DNA of 64,000 bases, taken from the NCBI RefSeq assembly GCF_003369915.1, contig NC_046676.1:7409501-7473500 (forward strand). Direction: 5' to 3'. Position numbers and translations under genes: made by a program. Positions within the stretch are counted from its first letter, which is position 1. Every line of letters starts with the position of its first letter. The notes beneath the pieces were generated by a model. That model was not told the DNA's origin. It did not search any database and worked only from the letters and a program-made list of their open reading frames with translations. This stretch comes from Drosophila miranda (taxonomy: Eukaryota > Arthropoda > Insecta > Diptera > Drosophilidae). This document shows positions 22,872-34,602 of this stretch, piece by piece.

Positions 22872-23477
22872 TGTTTTTTTTTTTGTTGAACTATTTTGTT
22901 TAAGCCTTGTTTTAGCCAAAATACAATAAAAGCAAGGACTAAAAACTAGACAATCTTGAAGAAAATTTATTCATCAACGGCCTAAAATTATGTGGGCAGT
23001 ACTAAGGGTTTTAGTTAGCCAGAATTATTCAACGGAATCTCTAAATTGAGCAATATGAACGACTATCCTCTTGCGTTCTTTCTTTTTTTTTTTTTTTTTT
23101 GTTACATATTTTGCTAAAACCTTATTTTAGACAAGATCCAATAAAAAAAAAGTATTCAAAATAAGTCAGTTAAGTCAAAATTGATTCATAAATCGTATAA
23201 AAGTATGTGGGCATTGCAAAATGTTTTATCTAGCTAATAATATTCGACGGAATATCAAAATTAAACAATAGGAACGACTATCCTCGTTGGTTTTTTTTTT
23301 TGTTTTATCGTTTTTGTTACTACCTCTTTTGAGGCAAAATGCAACAAAAACAAGAGTTTAAAATAAACCAGTCAAGTGGAAAATACATTAATTAATTGTA
23401 TAAAATTATGGGGGCATAGCGTGGGCGCTTTTTCTATCTAGTAATATTCGATGGAATATCAAAAACGAGGAATATGT
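22872..23477 (+). repeat. Three degenerate ~210-bp tandem repeats, copy 2
   Basis: Same array as 17237-17842, including equal poly-T lengths. Confidence 0.65.
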
Positions 23478-23557
23478 AAAATAGAACTTGAATTCGTCAG
23501 TATATTTACGGTATATTTTGAAATTGAGACGGTATGTTTCGGTATATCTGTGAGGGT

Positions 23558-23568
23558 CGGTCACACTG
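23558..23568 (+). promoter_or_regulatory. Motif 1 core promoter box of 128up, copy 2
   Basis: CGGTCACACTG, identical in sequence and position to copy 1; both 128up copies keep their promoter. Confidence 0.75.
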
Positions 23569-23669
23569 CTCCCGCTGTCCACGCGAGTGCCCAGTTTTTA
23601 TATTTTTTACATGCATATTTGATAATAAAGCAGTTCGTTGATCAAATAAAATTTACCTGAGACGTAGCC

Positions 23670-24976
23670 ATGAGTACGATTCTGGAGAAAATTTCGGCCA
23701 TCGAGTCGGAGGTAAGCGAAGCCACAATCAATAGCACAGCACACAGAAACTAACCTGTCTGGTATCGTTCCCCTCTTCACCTTCTTTACCGCACAGATGG
23801 CACGCACGCAGAAGAACAAGGCGACATCGGCGCATTTGGGTCTGCTAAAGGCGAAGCTCGCGAAGCTTCGGCGTGAGCTGATCTCCCCCAAAGGAGGCGG
23901 CGGTGGCACTGGAGAAGGTACGTCGACACTCGCCCTCCTTTAAATAGATAATTAACTGGTAATCACTTTTAGCCGGCTTTGAGGTGGCCAAAACTGGAGA
24001 TGCACGAGTGGGTTTCGTCGGCTTTCCTTCAGTGGGCAAGTCTACGTTGCTATCGAATTTAGCTGGAGTGTACTCGGAGGTGGCCGCCTACGAGTTCACA
24101 ACCCTGACGACGGTGCCTGGATGCATCAAGTACAAAGGAGCCAAGATCCAGCTGCTTGATTTGCCCGGTATCATCGAGGGAGCCAAGGATGGCAAGGGTC
24201 GAGGTCGTCAGGTGATTGCCGTGGCCCGTACCTGCAATCTAATCTTCATGGTCTTGGATTGCCTCAAGCCGTTGGGCCATAAAAAGCTGTTGGAGCACGA
24301 ATTGGAAGGTTTCGGCATTCGGCTAAACAAGAAGCCGCCAAACATTTACTACAAACGGAAGGACAAGGGTGGCATCAATCTCAATTCAATGGTTACTCAA
24401 TCGGAGCTGGACACGGATCTGGTTAAGACGATTCTCTCGGAATACAAGATACACAATGCTGATATTACGCTTCGTTACGATGCTACCAGCGACGACCTGA
24501 TCGATGTCATTGAGGGCAATCGTATTTATATACCCTGTATCTATTTGCTGAACAAGATCGATCAGATCTCCATTGAAGAATTGGACGTCATATACAAGAT
24601 TCCCCATTGTGTACCCATTTCGGCGCATCACCACTGGAACTTTGACGATTTGCTCGAATTGATGTGGGAATATCTAAGGCTGATTCGGATTTACACCAAG
24701 CCCAAAGGACAGTTGCCAGACTACAATTCGCCCGTGGTTTTGCACAACGAGCGGACCAGCATCGAAGACTTTTGCAACAAACTGCATCGCACCATAGTCA
24801 AGGAGTTCAAATAGTGAGTGTAAATCGAGCATAATTGTGTAAATTTAGATTTAAAATATTCTTGAATTTTTAGTGCGCTCGTTTGGGGCTCTTCGGTCAA
24901 GCACCAGCCGCAAAAGGTGGGAATTGAGCACGTACTGAACGACGAGGATGTGGTGCAGATTGTGAAAAAGGTTTAA
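23670..24976 (+). CDS. 128up: GTP-binding protein 128up (DRG1 family), copy 2
   Basis: Exons 23670-23711, 23797-23917, 23973-24813 and 24874-24976, 368 residues, identical in protein sequence to copy 1 as far as I can read. This copy keeps the native downstream sequence with AATAAA at 25030 and lies 250 bp upstream of RpIII128, the arrangement that gave the gene its name. Confidence 0.95.
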
Positions 24977-25029
24977 AGCTTCGTGTTTATTACATTTTGA
25001 TTATGTTTGATTGCAGTTTTACATTTGAA

Positions 25030-25035
25030 AATAAA
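25030..25035 (+). terminator. Poly(A) signal of 128up copy 2
   Basis: AATAAA 54 bp after the stop codon and 17 bp beyond the right edge of the duplicated unit. It is therefore present once only. Confidence 0.65.
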
Positions 25036-25226
25036 AAACGAATACGCTGTAATCTATTGACTTTTTCCATTTGATTTTCGAGCCAACTTAACATGGCTCT
25101 GCTAAGTCCGTGCGATAGGTGGGCTGTTAAGCGCATGTGGTTCTAAATAGCGTTTACCAACACTTGAACCGTGCATGCCGTTTTGTTATTTATTTTTACG
25201 AAATAAAACTAATCTGAATCGCATAG

Positions 25227-28200
25227 ATGGTGGAGCTAAAGAAAGACGACGCCCATATCGAGGCCAATATCTGGGACCCAGGCGACAGCAAGGAATGGGC
25301 CACACCCATCAAGCCGCTGGAGGAGAAGTGGAAATTATTGCCGGCATTTCTACAGGTGAAGGGCCTCGTCAGGCAGCACATTGATTCCTTCAACCACTTC
25401 ATCAATGTGGACATCAAGAAGATAGTTCGTGCGAACGAGCTCGTCACCAGCGGCGCCGACCCCCTCTTCTACCTCAAGTACTTGGATGTGCGGGTGGGCA
25501 AGCCCGACATCGATGATGGCTATAACATAACCAAGGCGACCACGCCGCATGAGTGCCGCCTGAGGGACACCACTTACTCGTCCCCCATTACCGTGGACAT
25601 TGAGTACACTCGCGGGACGCAGCGCATCAAGAGGAACAACCTGCTCATCGGCAGGATGCCTCTCATGTTAAGGTGTTCCAATTGCGTGCTGACTGGAAAG
25701 TCCGAGTTTGAATTATCCAAACTGAACGAGTGTCCACTGGATCCTGGCGGCTACTTTGTGGTGCGTGGTCAGGAGAAGGTGATACTCATCCAGGAGCAGT
25801 TGTCGTGGAACAAAATGCTAACCGAGGACTTCAATGGCGTAGTCCAGTGCCAGGTGACGTCGTCCACCCATGAGAAGAAGTCCCGAACTCTGGTGCTGAG
25901 CAAGCACGGACGCTATTACATGAAGCACAACTCCATGACGGACGATATACCAATTGTGGTCATATTCAAGGCGTTGGGCATTGTCTCCGACCAGGAGATT
26001 ATGGCACACATTGGCATAGACACAAAGTCGCAGAATCGGTTTGGTGCCTCCTTGCTGGAGGCCTTCAACTTAAAGGTGTTTACCCAGCAGCGGGCTCTGG
26101 ACTATATGGGTGAGAGCTTACTGTTAACTTCGAAACTAGCCGTCTAATTTGCACACTCTTCAGGCTCCAAATTAGTGGTAAAGCGCTTCCAAAGCGCCAC
26201 CACAAAGACACCCGCAGAAGAGGCACGTGAGCTGCTGTTCACCACGATTCTTGCGCACGTTCCAGTGGACAACTTCAACTTCCAAATGAAGGCCATCTAC
26301 GTTTCCATGATGGTGCGACGTGTGATGTCCGCAGAGCTGGACAAGACGCTCTTCGACGATCGGGACTATTATGGCAACAAGCGTTTGGAATTGGCTGGCT
26401 CACTCATCTCGCTCATGTTCGAGGATCTGTTCAAGCGCATGAACTGGGAGCTGAAAATGATCGCGGACAAGAACATACCCAAAGTGAAGGCTGCGCAGTT
26501 CGATGTGGTGAAGCATATGAGAGCGGCACAGATTACCGCCGGCCTGGAGTCGGCCATCAGTTCGGGCAATTGGACCATCAAGCGATTCAAAATGGAGCGA
26601 GCTGGCGTAACGCAGGTGCTCTCCCGCCTCAGCTATATCTCCGCTCTGGGCATGATGACGCGAGTGAACTCGCAGTTCGAGAAGACAAGGAAGGTATCGG
26701 GACCCAGGTCGTTGCAGCCCAGTCAGTGGGGCATGCTCTGTCCATCGGATACGCCCGAGGGAGAGGCCTGTGGCTTGGTTAAGAATCTGGCTCTGATGAC
26801 GCACATCACGACGGAGGTGGAGGAGCGTCCGGTGATGATTTTGGCATTCAACGCCGGTGTGGAAGACATACGGGAAGTGAGCGGTAATCCCATCAACAAT
26901 CCCAATGTCTTCTTGGTGTTCATCAACGGCAATGTCCTCGGTCTCACGCTGAATCACAAGCATCTGGTGCGGAATCTTCGCTACATGCGCAGGAAGGGTC
27001 GCATGGGCAGCTTTGTGTCCGTGCACACATCCTACACCCAGCGGTGCATCTATATACACACCGACGGCGGACGCCTGTGCCGTCCCTATATAATTGTGGA
27101 GAAGCGCCGCCCGAGGGTCAAACAATTCCATCTGGACGAGCTGGAGAGGGGCGTGCGAAAGTTTGACGATTTCCTCTTGGATGGACTCATCGAGTACTTA
27201 GATGTGAACGAGGAGAACGATTCGTTTATTGCGTGGAACGAGGAGCACATAGAGGAGGGCACCACACACCTGGAAATTGAACCATTCACGCTGCTGGGGG
27301 TGTGTGCGGGCCTCGTCCCCTATCCGCATCACAACCAAAGCCCCAGGAACACCTATCAATGCGCCATGGGCAAGCAGGCTATGGGCATGATTGGCTACAA
27401 TCAAAAGAACCGCATCGACTCGCTGATGTACAACCTGGTCTATCCCCAGGCACCAATGGTCAAGACCAAAACCATAGAGCTGACAAACTTTGACAAATTG
27501 CCGGCCGGACAGAACGCCACTGTGGCCGTGATGAGCTTTTCGGGTTACGACATCGAGGATGCCTTGATCCTGAACAAGGCCTCCATCGATCGCGGGTACG
27601 GACGCTGCCTGGTCTACAAGAACTCCAAGTGCACGGTGAAGCGTTATGCCAACCAGACCTTTGACAGGATTATGGGTCCCGTGAAGGATGCCCTCACCAA
27701 CAAGGTGATATTCAAGCACGATGTTCTAGACACAGATGGCATTGTGGCACCGGGCGAGCAGATACTAAACAAGCAGATTATGATCAACAAGGAGATGCCG
27801 GCGGTGACGTCCCTCAATCCACTGGAGGGCCAATCGACTCAGGTCCCCTACACAGCGGTGCCCATCAGCTACAAGGGGACCGAGCCCAGCTATGTGGAGC
27901 GTGTGATGGTCTCTGCCAACTCGGAAGAGGACTTCCTCATCAAGATCCTTCTGCGCCAGACGCGCATTCCGGAGATTGGCGACAAGTTCAGCTCGCGGCA
28001 CGGTCAGAAGGGTGTCACAGGGCTCATTGTGGACCAGGAGGACATGCCTTACAATGATTCTGGCATCTGTCCGGACATGATCATGAATCCCCACGGTTTC
28101 CCCTCCCGTATGACAGTGGGCAAGACTCTAGAGCTGCTCGGCGGCAAGGCTGGAGTTCTCGAGGGCAAATTCCACTACGGCACGGCCTTTGGTGGCTCAA

Positions 28201-28694
28201 AGGTGGGCGACATTCAGGCGGAGTTGGAGCGCCACGGCTTCAATTACATGGGCAAGGACTTCTTCTACTCGGGCATCACTGGAGCTCCACTGCAGGCATA
28301 CATCTACTCCGGCCCGGTCTACTATCAGAAGCTGAAGCACATGGTCCAGGACAAAATGCACGCCAGGGCGCGGGGTCCCAAGGCCGTGCTCACACGCCAG
28401 CCCACCCAAGGCCGGAGTCGGGAGGGAGGCCTGCGCCTGGGCGAAATGGAGCGCGACTGTCTCATCTCGTACGGAGCCAGCATGCTGATTATGGAGCGTC
28501 TGATGATTTCTTCCGATGCCTTTGAGGTGGATGTGTGTCGCACCTGTGGCCGCCTGGCCTACTGCTCCTGGTGCCACTTCTGCCAGTCGTCGGCTCACGT
28601 CTCGAAGATATCCATGCCGTATGCTTGCAAGCTGCTCTTCCAGGAGTTGACCAGCATGAATGTTGTACCCAAAATGATCCTGGAGGACTATTAA
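25227..28694 (+). CDS. RpIII128: RNA polymerase III second-largest subunit (128 kDa)
   Basis: Exons 25227-26109 and 26164-28694 give 1,137 residues, the normal size for this subunit. It forms one half of the Pol III active-site cleft in the nucleus, which makes tRNA, 5S rRNA and U6. Signatures: protrusion/lobe start ([20 protein letters not shown]), fork-loop region ([20 protein letters not shown]), the hybrid-binding signature [15 protein letters not shown] near residue 900, and a C-terminal zinc ribbon near residue 1083 ([16 protein letters not shown]). The 54-bp intron is phase 1 and restores [13 protein letters not shown]. Poly(A) signal AATAAA at 28716. The ATG at 25227 is the first in the frame. 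Confidence 0.97.
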
Positions 28695-28721
28695 TGGATG
28701 GACCTCGTATTTTAAAATAAA

Positions 28722-30430
28722 ATGTTTGCCTTTCTGTAATCTACCAATTGCAGTGCTTGCTCGCTCTAGAATCCTGGCTTGATAAATGTTTATGGCTGTC
28801 ACCAAGGACTGGACTGCCCCCAGGCGGTTCACTTTAGTTGCTTTAATTTCGCATTTGCGTACAGTTTTACATATTCATGAAGGTCCTGTCACCCCCCAAC
28901 GAAGGCGCGGCACCAAGGAGTCCGTTTGCTTAGCAGAGCTGGTAGCTAACATCAGCTTAGCAGCTTTTTATTGCTTCTGTTATCCCTTTTTAGTCCTGTT
29001 TAATTGATAATTAATGTGGATTTTGTTGTCTTTCTACTATTTATGGTGTCGTTCCTCCCATATTGGCTGTTTAAAGGAGCTGCATTCAAGGGGCTTCTTA
29101 CTTTGGTTGTACAGTGATTTACTCGCCTTCTTTTGTGTCACCTGACTGTGAATGAAAGCCTCAACCCAGATAGGAGCTCGAGTCAACGTCTCCCAGTGGT
29201 CAATGCACTGTCCGGGGCACGTGACTCGGCACATAACACCCACACAAGGCAATGTCCTTGTGCGTCATTTCAAGTGACTTGCGCTCGAAATAGTCAAAGC
29301 CACCTGCCAGGCCCCCAATCCGCCACTCAGAGTGACTGCCACAGATGATGTTGTTGCTGCTGTTGTTCCTGTGTTGGAGGCAGTGCAATGACAGGACTGC
29401 AACAAGGGGCAAGCTGCCAGCAACAGTAGCAAAAGCAACTAGCAGCCAATGGGGCGCAGAATGATGACAATTTAAGGCTGCCGCCAGCACCCCACCCCAT
29501 CGCCTAGCCCACCGTCTATCCATACCAGGCCATACCATTCCTTCCATTCAGGTTCCAGCGCAACTCAACTCAATCTGGGGCCACCTTCCGGCTTCGCTTC
29601 GGTTTTCCTTTCAGGTCTTTTGGCTATTTGTCAAAAAGTTTGCTGTTTGCTCCCCAGCAACAAGGGGTCTGGGGATGGGATTTGTGTGTGTCTGTGAGTG
29701 TGTATAGTAGATATTATAGATTTAAATGGGTGTTGGCCACTTGGGCGGAAAGTTAAGTGCTGTTTAACTGTCCTGCTGGGTGAGGTCCGATGGATGGTCA
29801 AAGGTGGGGATGGATGATGGCACTGATGAAATGGCCCATGGTTGTCTCTATATACCTTTGATCCACCTTCTGAGTGGGATACGAATCAGTGCGGGGATTA
29901 GCCACAAATGTTGAATCTAGTAAATTCCAGCTAAATTTCATCCTTACCTGATAACAGCGCTCTGCTGATAACATAGCAAGCTTGGGACTTCTCTCGCTCT
30001 CTCTCTCTCTCTCTTTCTCTCAATTTTCGTGCTCTTTTGTAAGCTCTACATTGATATGCTCTCTTTTACTTTTCAGTGATGCCGATTCTGCGGGGCTAGA
30101 ATTCAAATTCCGCAAGTTAGTTTCTAGTAATATAATAGAATTTTGTTTTAAAAGGAAAAAAAGAAAGGATAGCCTTTGATAACCTTGCAGATTCATCCTT
30201 CCTATTGAAAATATACTCGTAGGTATCCGATTTTCAAAAAAACTTGATTTAGTTATATATGTAAAAACATGTAAGCCACACCATTATGATATAGATGTAT
30301 AATGAAACTATGGGACGGCTACACTTTAGGCTGTATAGTTCGCCACTTCAGCCTGCGTTCAGAAGCCACTTTTGTACTGGATTAATTACTAGCTTTTTTC
30401 CAGTTAAAAGACCTGCACTAGCCTATAGGA
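28722..30430. other. Intergenic region between RpIII128 and Drep2-like gene
   Basis: No exon with paired splice sites or familiar protein could be found on either strand. It contains a (CT)n tract near 29993-30020 and otherwise unique sequence. It is probably upstream regulatory DNA of the Drep2-like gene. Confidence 0.5.
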
Positions 30431-30434
30431 TGGG

Positions 30435-30442
30435 CTATAAAA
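30435..30442 (+). promoter_or_regulatory. TATA box of the Drep2-like gene
   Basis: TATAAAAG lies about 290 bp upstream of the first coding ATG, predicting a transcription start near 30465. A TATA promoter contrasts with the DRE/Motif 1 promoters of the housekeeping genes to the left and fits restricted expression. Confidence 0.6.
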
Positions 30443-30726
30443 GCAGGCGCCTGGCGTTGCCAGAAGCTGAGTCGAAACCGGCGCTCTCTGCACGTCGCAC
30501 AAAGAACTCAGCTACAGAAACTGAACTTATTCTCACTTCAAGTGCAACTTCTAAAGGAATTCAAAAGTCAAACATTGTTAGTGTGGTGCGGGTGTGTCAG
30601 TGTAACAATTAGTAACAGATCGGGGATAGTGAATGAGATGTATGCTGTGTAGAAGATACTATACGCTTGGAGCGAGCATAATTTAAAGTTTTAGATAAAG
30701 ATAAGTCTCAGAAGTGAATTTAAACA

Positions 30727-33700
30727 ATGCCCAACGCCATGGAAACAACAACGAGCTCGAAAAAGCCATTCAAAGTGAGTTTTTAGAAGGAGCTCATTAT
30801 ATTTTTATAATCATACAAAGGCCAGAAGGCAAACAAAGCGACGCCTGGCCGAGCTGGCCATGCCCTTTTTTGGGCGTTGTGTCTCGCTGTTGTTGTTGTG
30901 TTGGCCGCGTGCTGCGTTTGGGTTTTATTTGTTCCTTTTTTTATGGAAACTGGGTGAACTTTTGGTTGTAAGGCAATGAAGAGAGTGTAAAAGCTGTGCC
31001 AGCATAAAGAGAGGCGAAAGCTCAGTAATGTGCTCTCTTCGAAAGGCAGAAACTTGACACCAATTCCCACCTCTGTGTTTTTGTTTGCCTTTGCTTGGCT
31101 TTGCTTGTGCAATTGTTTGTGTTTGCCACCCGTCTGGGGGCTGGGACCTTTGTTCCCGACTAATTTGTTTATTTGCCGTTTAAATAGCACAATCCCTGCC
31201 TCCGCTCCTCCCTGTGCATCCTGAAGCCGGTAAAAACCACAGTACATGCAACATGCAACACAGAGAAAACTTTAAAAATCCAAAAACCGCAGCGCAATTT
31301 CAACTGTCTGTCAGAAGCAGAGACATAGAGAATCTTTCTTGCTGACCGCACCTCCAGAAGGTTGGAACTGGGTTCCATTCCTGCCAGATCAGATCCATTG
31401 AAATTCCGCAGCTTATGAAAATAATTAATTCAAAAACCGCCAAGCACAAATCGGCTTAACAGCCCTGTCGCATGCCCAGACAGCCATGAAAATGCCATTA
31501 AAAGTGGAAACTTTTCATCCCGACATGTCTCTGTAATTAGCACAGGGCCACGCCCACCGCCTATTCAGCCCCCTGGCTTAAATAATTTATTAAACAATTT
31601 ACATAATTCCATGTCAAGTCATAGTTGGAAAGCAATTTAAGGCTGTACTAAAGCATAATTTCCCCGGGGCCGTGAATATCTGCGGCCTACGCCCATCAAA
31701 TATTTAAAGGGCGACTTGTGGAAACGGTCCAAGATGATGCAGGTGACTGGGAAGTGAAGCCTCTGCTCTGCCACAGAGTCCCAGACATGTAGGCGACAGG
31801 ACTGCCTTTATGGGGATCCCCCGATAGTTGAGCAGTTTGAGCTGGTTGTGATTGAAGGGCCATCAGGCTAATGCCACATGCAGAATCCGTATAACTTTGT
31901 TTGGAAGCCTGTCAGGCTAAAACAAAAAAGATATCTTCTACCAAATTTATATGGAATTTATTCCCCCGTTAATTGCTTGCTTTTCTGTGGCTTTTTTCCA
32001 TTAGTTTAGTTGAAAATATACATATATAATACATTTGTGCTGCCAAAAATTTCAATTAAGTAGCACGAAAGAGAAAATCTCAACTTTTCGCAAGTTTCAT
32101 TTCAAAACAAACAACTCAATTATATTTTCGCTTCTAGAAGAGCTCCCCACATCTTTGAAATACATATATGCTGCTTTTGGGGACGGCATTCGGGAAAGTT
32201 TTCAATGTGGAAAAGTTTTTCAGTCAAAGTATGATGTGATTAATATTTGACACTGGCGATGCGAAAAAGTTGGCTCGCTTGAAGCGGGAATTCAATGGCG
32301 GATGGCCGGGAAACGGGTAAATGTTAGCTGAAATAAAAAATTTGATTGGGCAACGCGATTGCTTTAATTTACGTACATATATGAACGACTCAGAGGAGGT
32401 CTTGCACGCTCCTCAACGTTTTTGGGACGATAAATTTCGGAATGCACGCTGCCTCAGATCTGTTGGCCAGGTCTAATTTATGTTCCTTTTAACCTTAGCG
32501 CTGAGGCACCATTTAAGGTGCATGCAAGTTTAATGGAGCCTGGTGGAGGCATGTTGTCCTTGCGCCGAGCACTCGCCCATGGCATTTGCCCCCCGTCTCC
32601 CCCTCCGTCTCCCCCTCCGTCTCCACCAGCGCCTAAGCATACAGCATACAGCATGAAGCATGAGGCATGCAACGCAAAACTGCTGACAGGCATAACTTGT
32701 CACAAAAAGAAAGTAGTGGCAGAGCTCCAAGGAGGCACAAGAGGAGGTGCAGCATTAACGTGTAAATATTTGTGCCGCGGCCCGAGAGAAGTGCAAGTCA
32801 AACTGGGTTCGAGATGATGCTCCGCAGCAGCAGGAGCACGCAATCCCCCATCCTTCCTCCCCTATATACCGTTCGAAACTAAAGCTAAGCTCTGAATTTC
32901 CGCTTAAACTGACGAATGTCAAAGTTCTTTCTATACAGCTCTTTCTGCCACGAGTCTCAATTAGCGTTTGCGCCATATCATGCTTATTTATTCCTGTTCT
33001 ACACGGCTCTACCAGGAGGGAGAGTGGTCCTCCTCGCGGAGATTATTACGATTATTGATAGTAATTGGAGAGTAAAAAGAGTCCCTCAGCCCCCCCTCGC
33101 TGGGGAGTACCTTTCCTTTGTGAGGGAAAAGCAATTAACTGAAAGTGCCGCCGATTGAAAAGTACTTTCTAGTAATCGGCTTGACAGTTGAGATATTTTT
33201 TTACCCCGCTTCATTCCGGTATCTGTGGAGGGGGCCCTTTTTCTGTTTCCTGTCTTTTCTGTTTTTGTGTCTGTTGTGTGCTTTGGGTGCTGTCCCGCCT
33301 CTTGGACCCGCTTAAATATTTCATTGGCCTGTTCGAATGTCGGGACACATCTGTTCCTTTTCCTGGCATCTGTATTATTCATTATGGCCATATGTAACTG
33401 TAAAAACATGCAATTATTCCCTTTTCCTTTTCCTTTTCCGTTTCGTTTCGGCCTTCTCCTGTTTACTGTTTGTTTACTGTTTGTTTACTGCCTTGTGGCG
33501 GCCAGGTCAAGGACGTAACGCGAAACATTAAGAAGGCCGTGTGCGCCGCCAGCCTGGAGGAGATACGGGACAAGGTGGCGGAGAAGTTCGGCAAGTGTGA
33601 CCACGTGCCCACCATCCACCTGGACTCGGATGGCACCGAAATCGACGACGAGGAGTACTTTCGCACGCTCGACGAGAACACGGAGCTGGTGGCTGTCTTC

Positions 33701-34602
33701 CCCGGCGAGCACTGGATCGATGTGAGTGTCCTAATTGGTTAATTTATAACTACACTTGTTGCGCCCTGAAAATGTCCACAAATTGAGTTTTGTGACGGAA
33801 GAAGAGATGCGTAATAATGTCCTTGCCTTGTTTGTTTGTTTGTTTTCCGGTTACAGCCCACGCACTACGTGACCATAACGACGCCGCATGGCGGCGAGAC
33901 CGTGACTGGCAACGGCGACATCTCTTCAGGAGGAGTAGGCGGAGGAGTCGGTGGAAGCTGTGACGGAGGCGACACCACCGATGCCAACCACTCGGAGTCG
34001 GCGGCACGCATCCGGCAGCTGGTCGGACAGCTGCAGAACAATCTCTGCAACGTGTCCGTGATGAACGATGCGGATCTGGACTCGTTGTCCAACATGGATC
34101 CCAATTCGTTGGTGGACATCACCGGAAAAGAGTTTATGGAGCAGCTAAAGGACGCGGGCAGGTCGGTACAACACAATTGTTCCCACAATATGTTCACATT
34201 TATAGCCAAGTCCAATCTTTTGCCATTATATCCGCCAGACCGCTGTGCGCCAAGCGCAACGCCGAGGATCGTCTGAATTTGCTGAAGCTGCTCAAGGCCG
34301 GAGCCATCTTCTGCTCGGAACGCTATCCGGAAGATGCCGAGGCCATCGACCGCGAGATCGGGCGCCAGCTGAACGAGGCGGAGAGCGGACAGGTGACGGC
34401 CACATCGGCCAGCAACACGCGCACCATCGAGGTGGTGCAGTGCGACAATCAGAACACGACGATAACCATTACTGTGGGCGAGGCCAGCAGCACCTGCTTG
34501 GCCACGGGCAACGGTTCGCTGTCCTCGGTGGAGGCGGCGGCCAACGAGGCTAATGCCAATGCCAATGCCAATGCGAACGGGAATGCCGGTGGAGATATCT
34601 GA
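30727..34602 (+). CDS. Drep2: DREP/CIDE-N domain protein, Drep2-like
   Basis: Exons 30727-30774, 33506-33721, 33857-34161 and 34239-34602 give 310 residues. Exon 1 encodes MPNAMETTTSSKKPFK. Exon 2 encodes a complete CIDE-N domain (VKDVTRNIKKAVCA ... HLDSDGTEIDDEEYF ... VAVFPGEHW), which polymerises head to tail through basic and acidic faces in DFF40/DFF45-related proteins. Exons 3-4 carry the conserved SNMDPNSLVDITGKEF and a DFF-C-like helical segment (LLKLLKAGAIFCSERYPEDA), then a low-complexity tail with an Asn-Ala run. Fly DREPs regulate or replace caspase-activated DNase; Drep2 is also reported at synapses. The symbol rests on the short N-terminus before CIDE-N; Drep1 or Drep4 is less likely. 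Confidence 0.75.
30775..33505 (+). other. First intron of the Drep2-like gene (2.7 kb)
   Basis: Starts with GTGAGT and ends in a pyrimidine-rich tract with repeated TTGTTTACTG and CTTTTC motifs. I see no nested gene or transposon. Confidence 0.7.

Larger units (their letters stand above)
13743..25012 (+). repeat. Tandem duplication: two 5,635-bp units
   Basis: Unit 1 is 13743-19377 and unit 2 is 19378-25012; every landmark is displaced by exactly 5,635 bp. I counted six substitutions and no net indel (about 0.1% difference). The dinucleotide TG is shared at the left edge (13742-13743), the junction (19377-19378) and the right edge (25012-25013), so the break can be placed on either side of it. 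The unit starts inside the ZMYND11-like start codon and ends in the 128up 3' UTR. It is either a very recent real duplication or an assembly artefact. Confidence 0.95.

Noticed and set aside
25350-28832. Long minus-strand ORFs over RpIII128
   Set aside because: They are antisense shadows of a GC-rich, strongly conserved coding exon.
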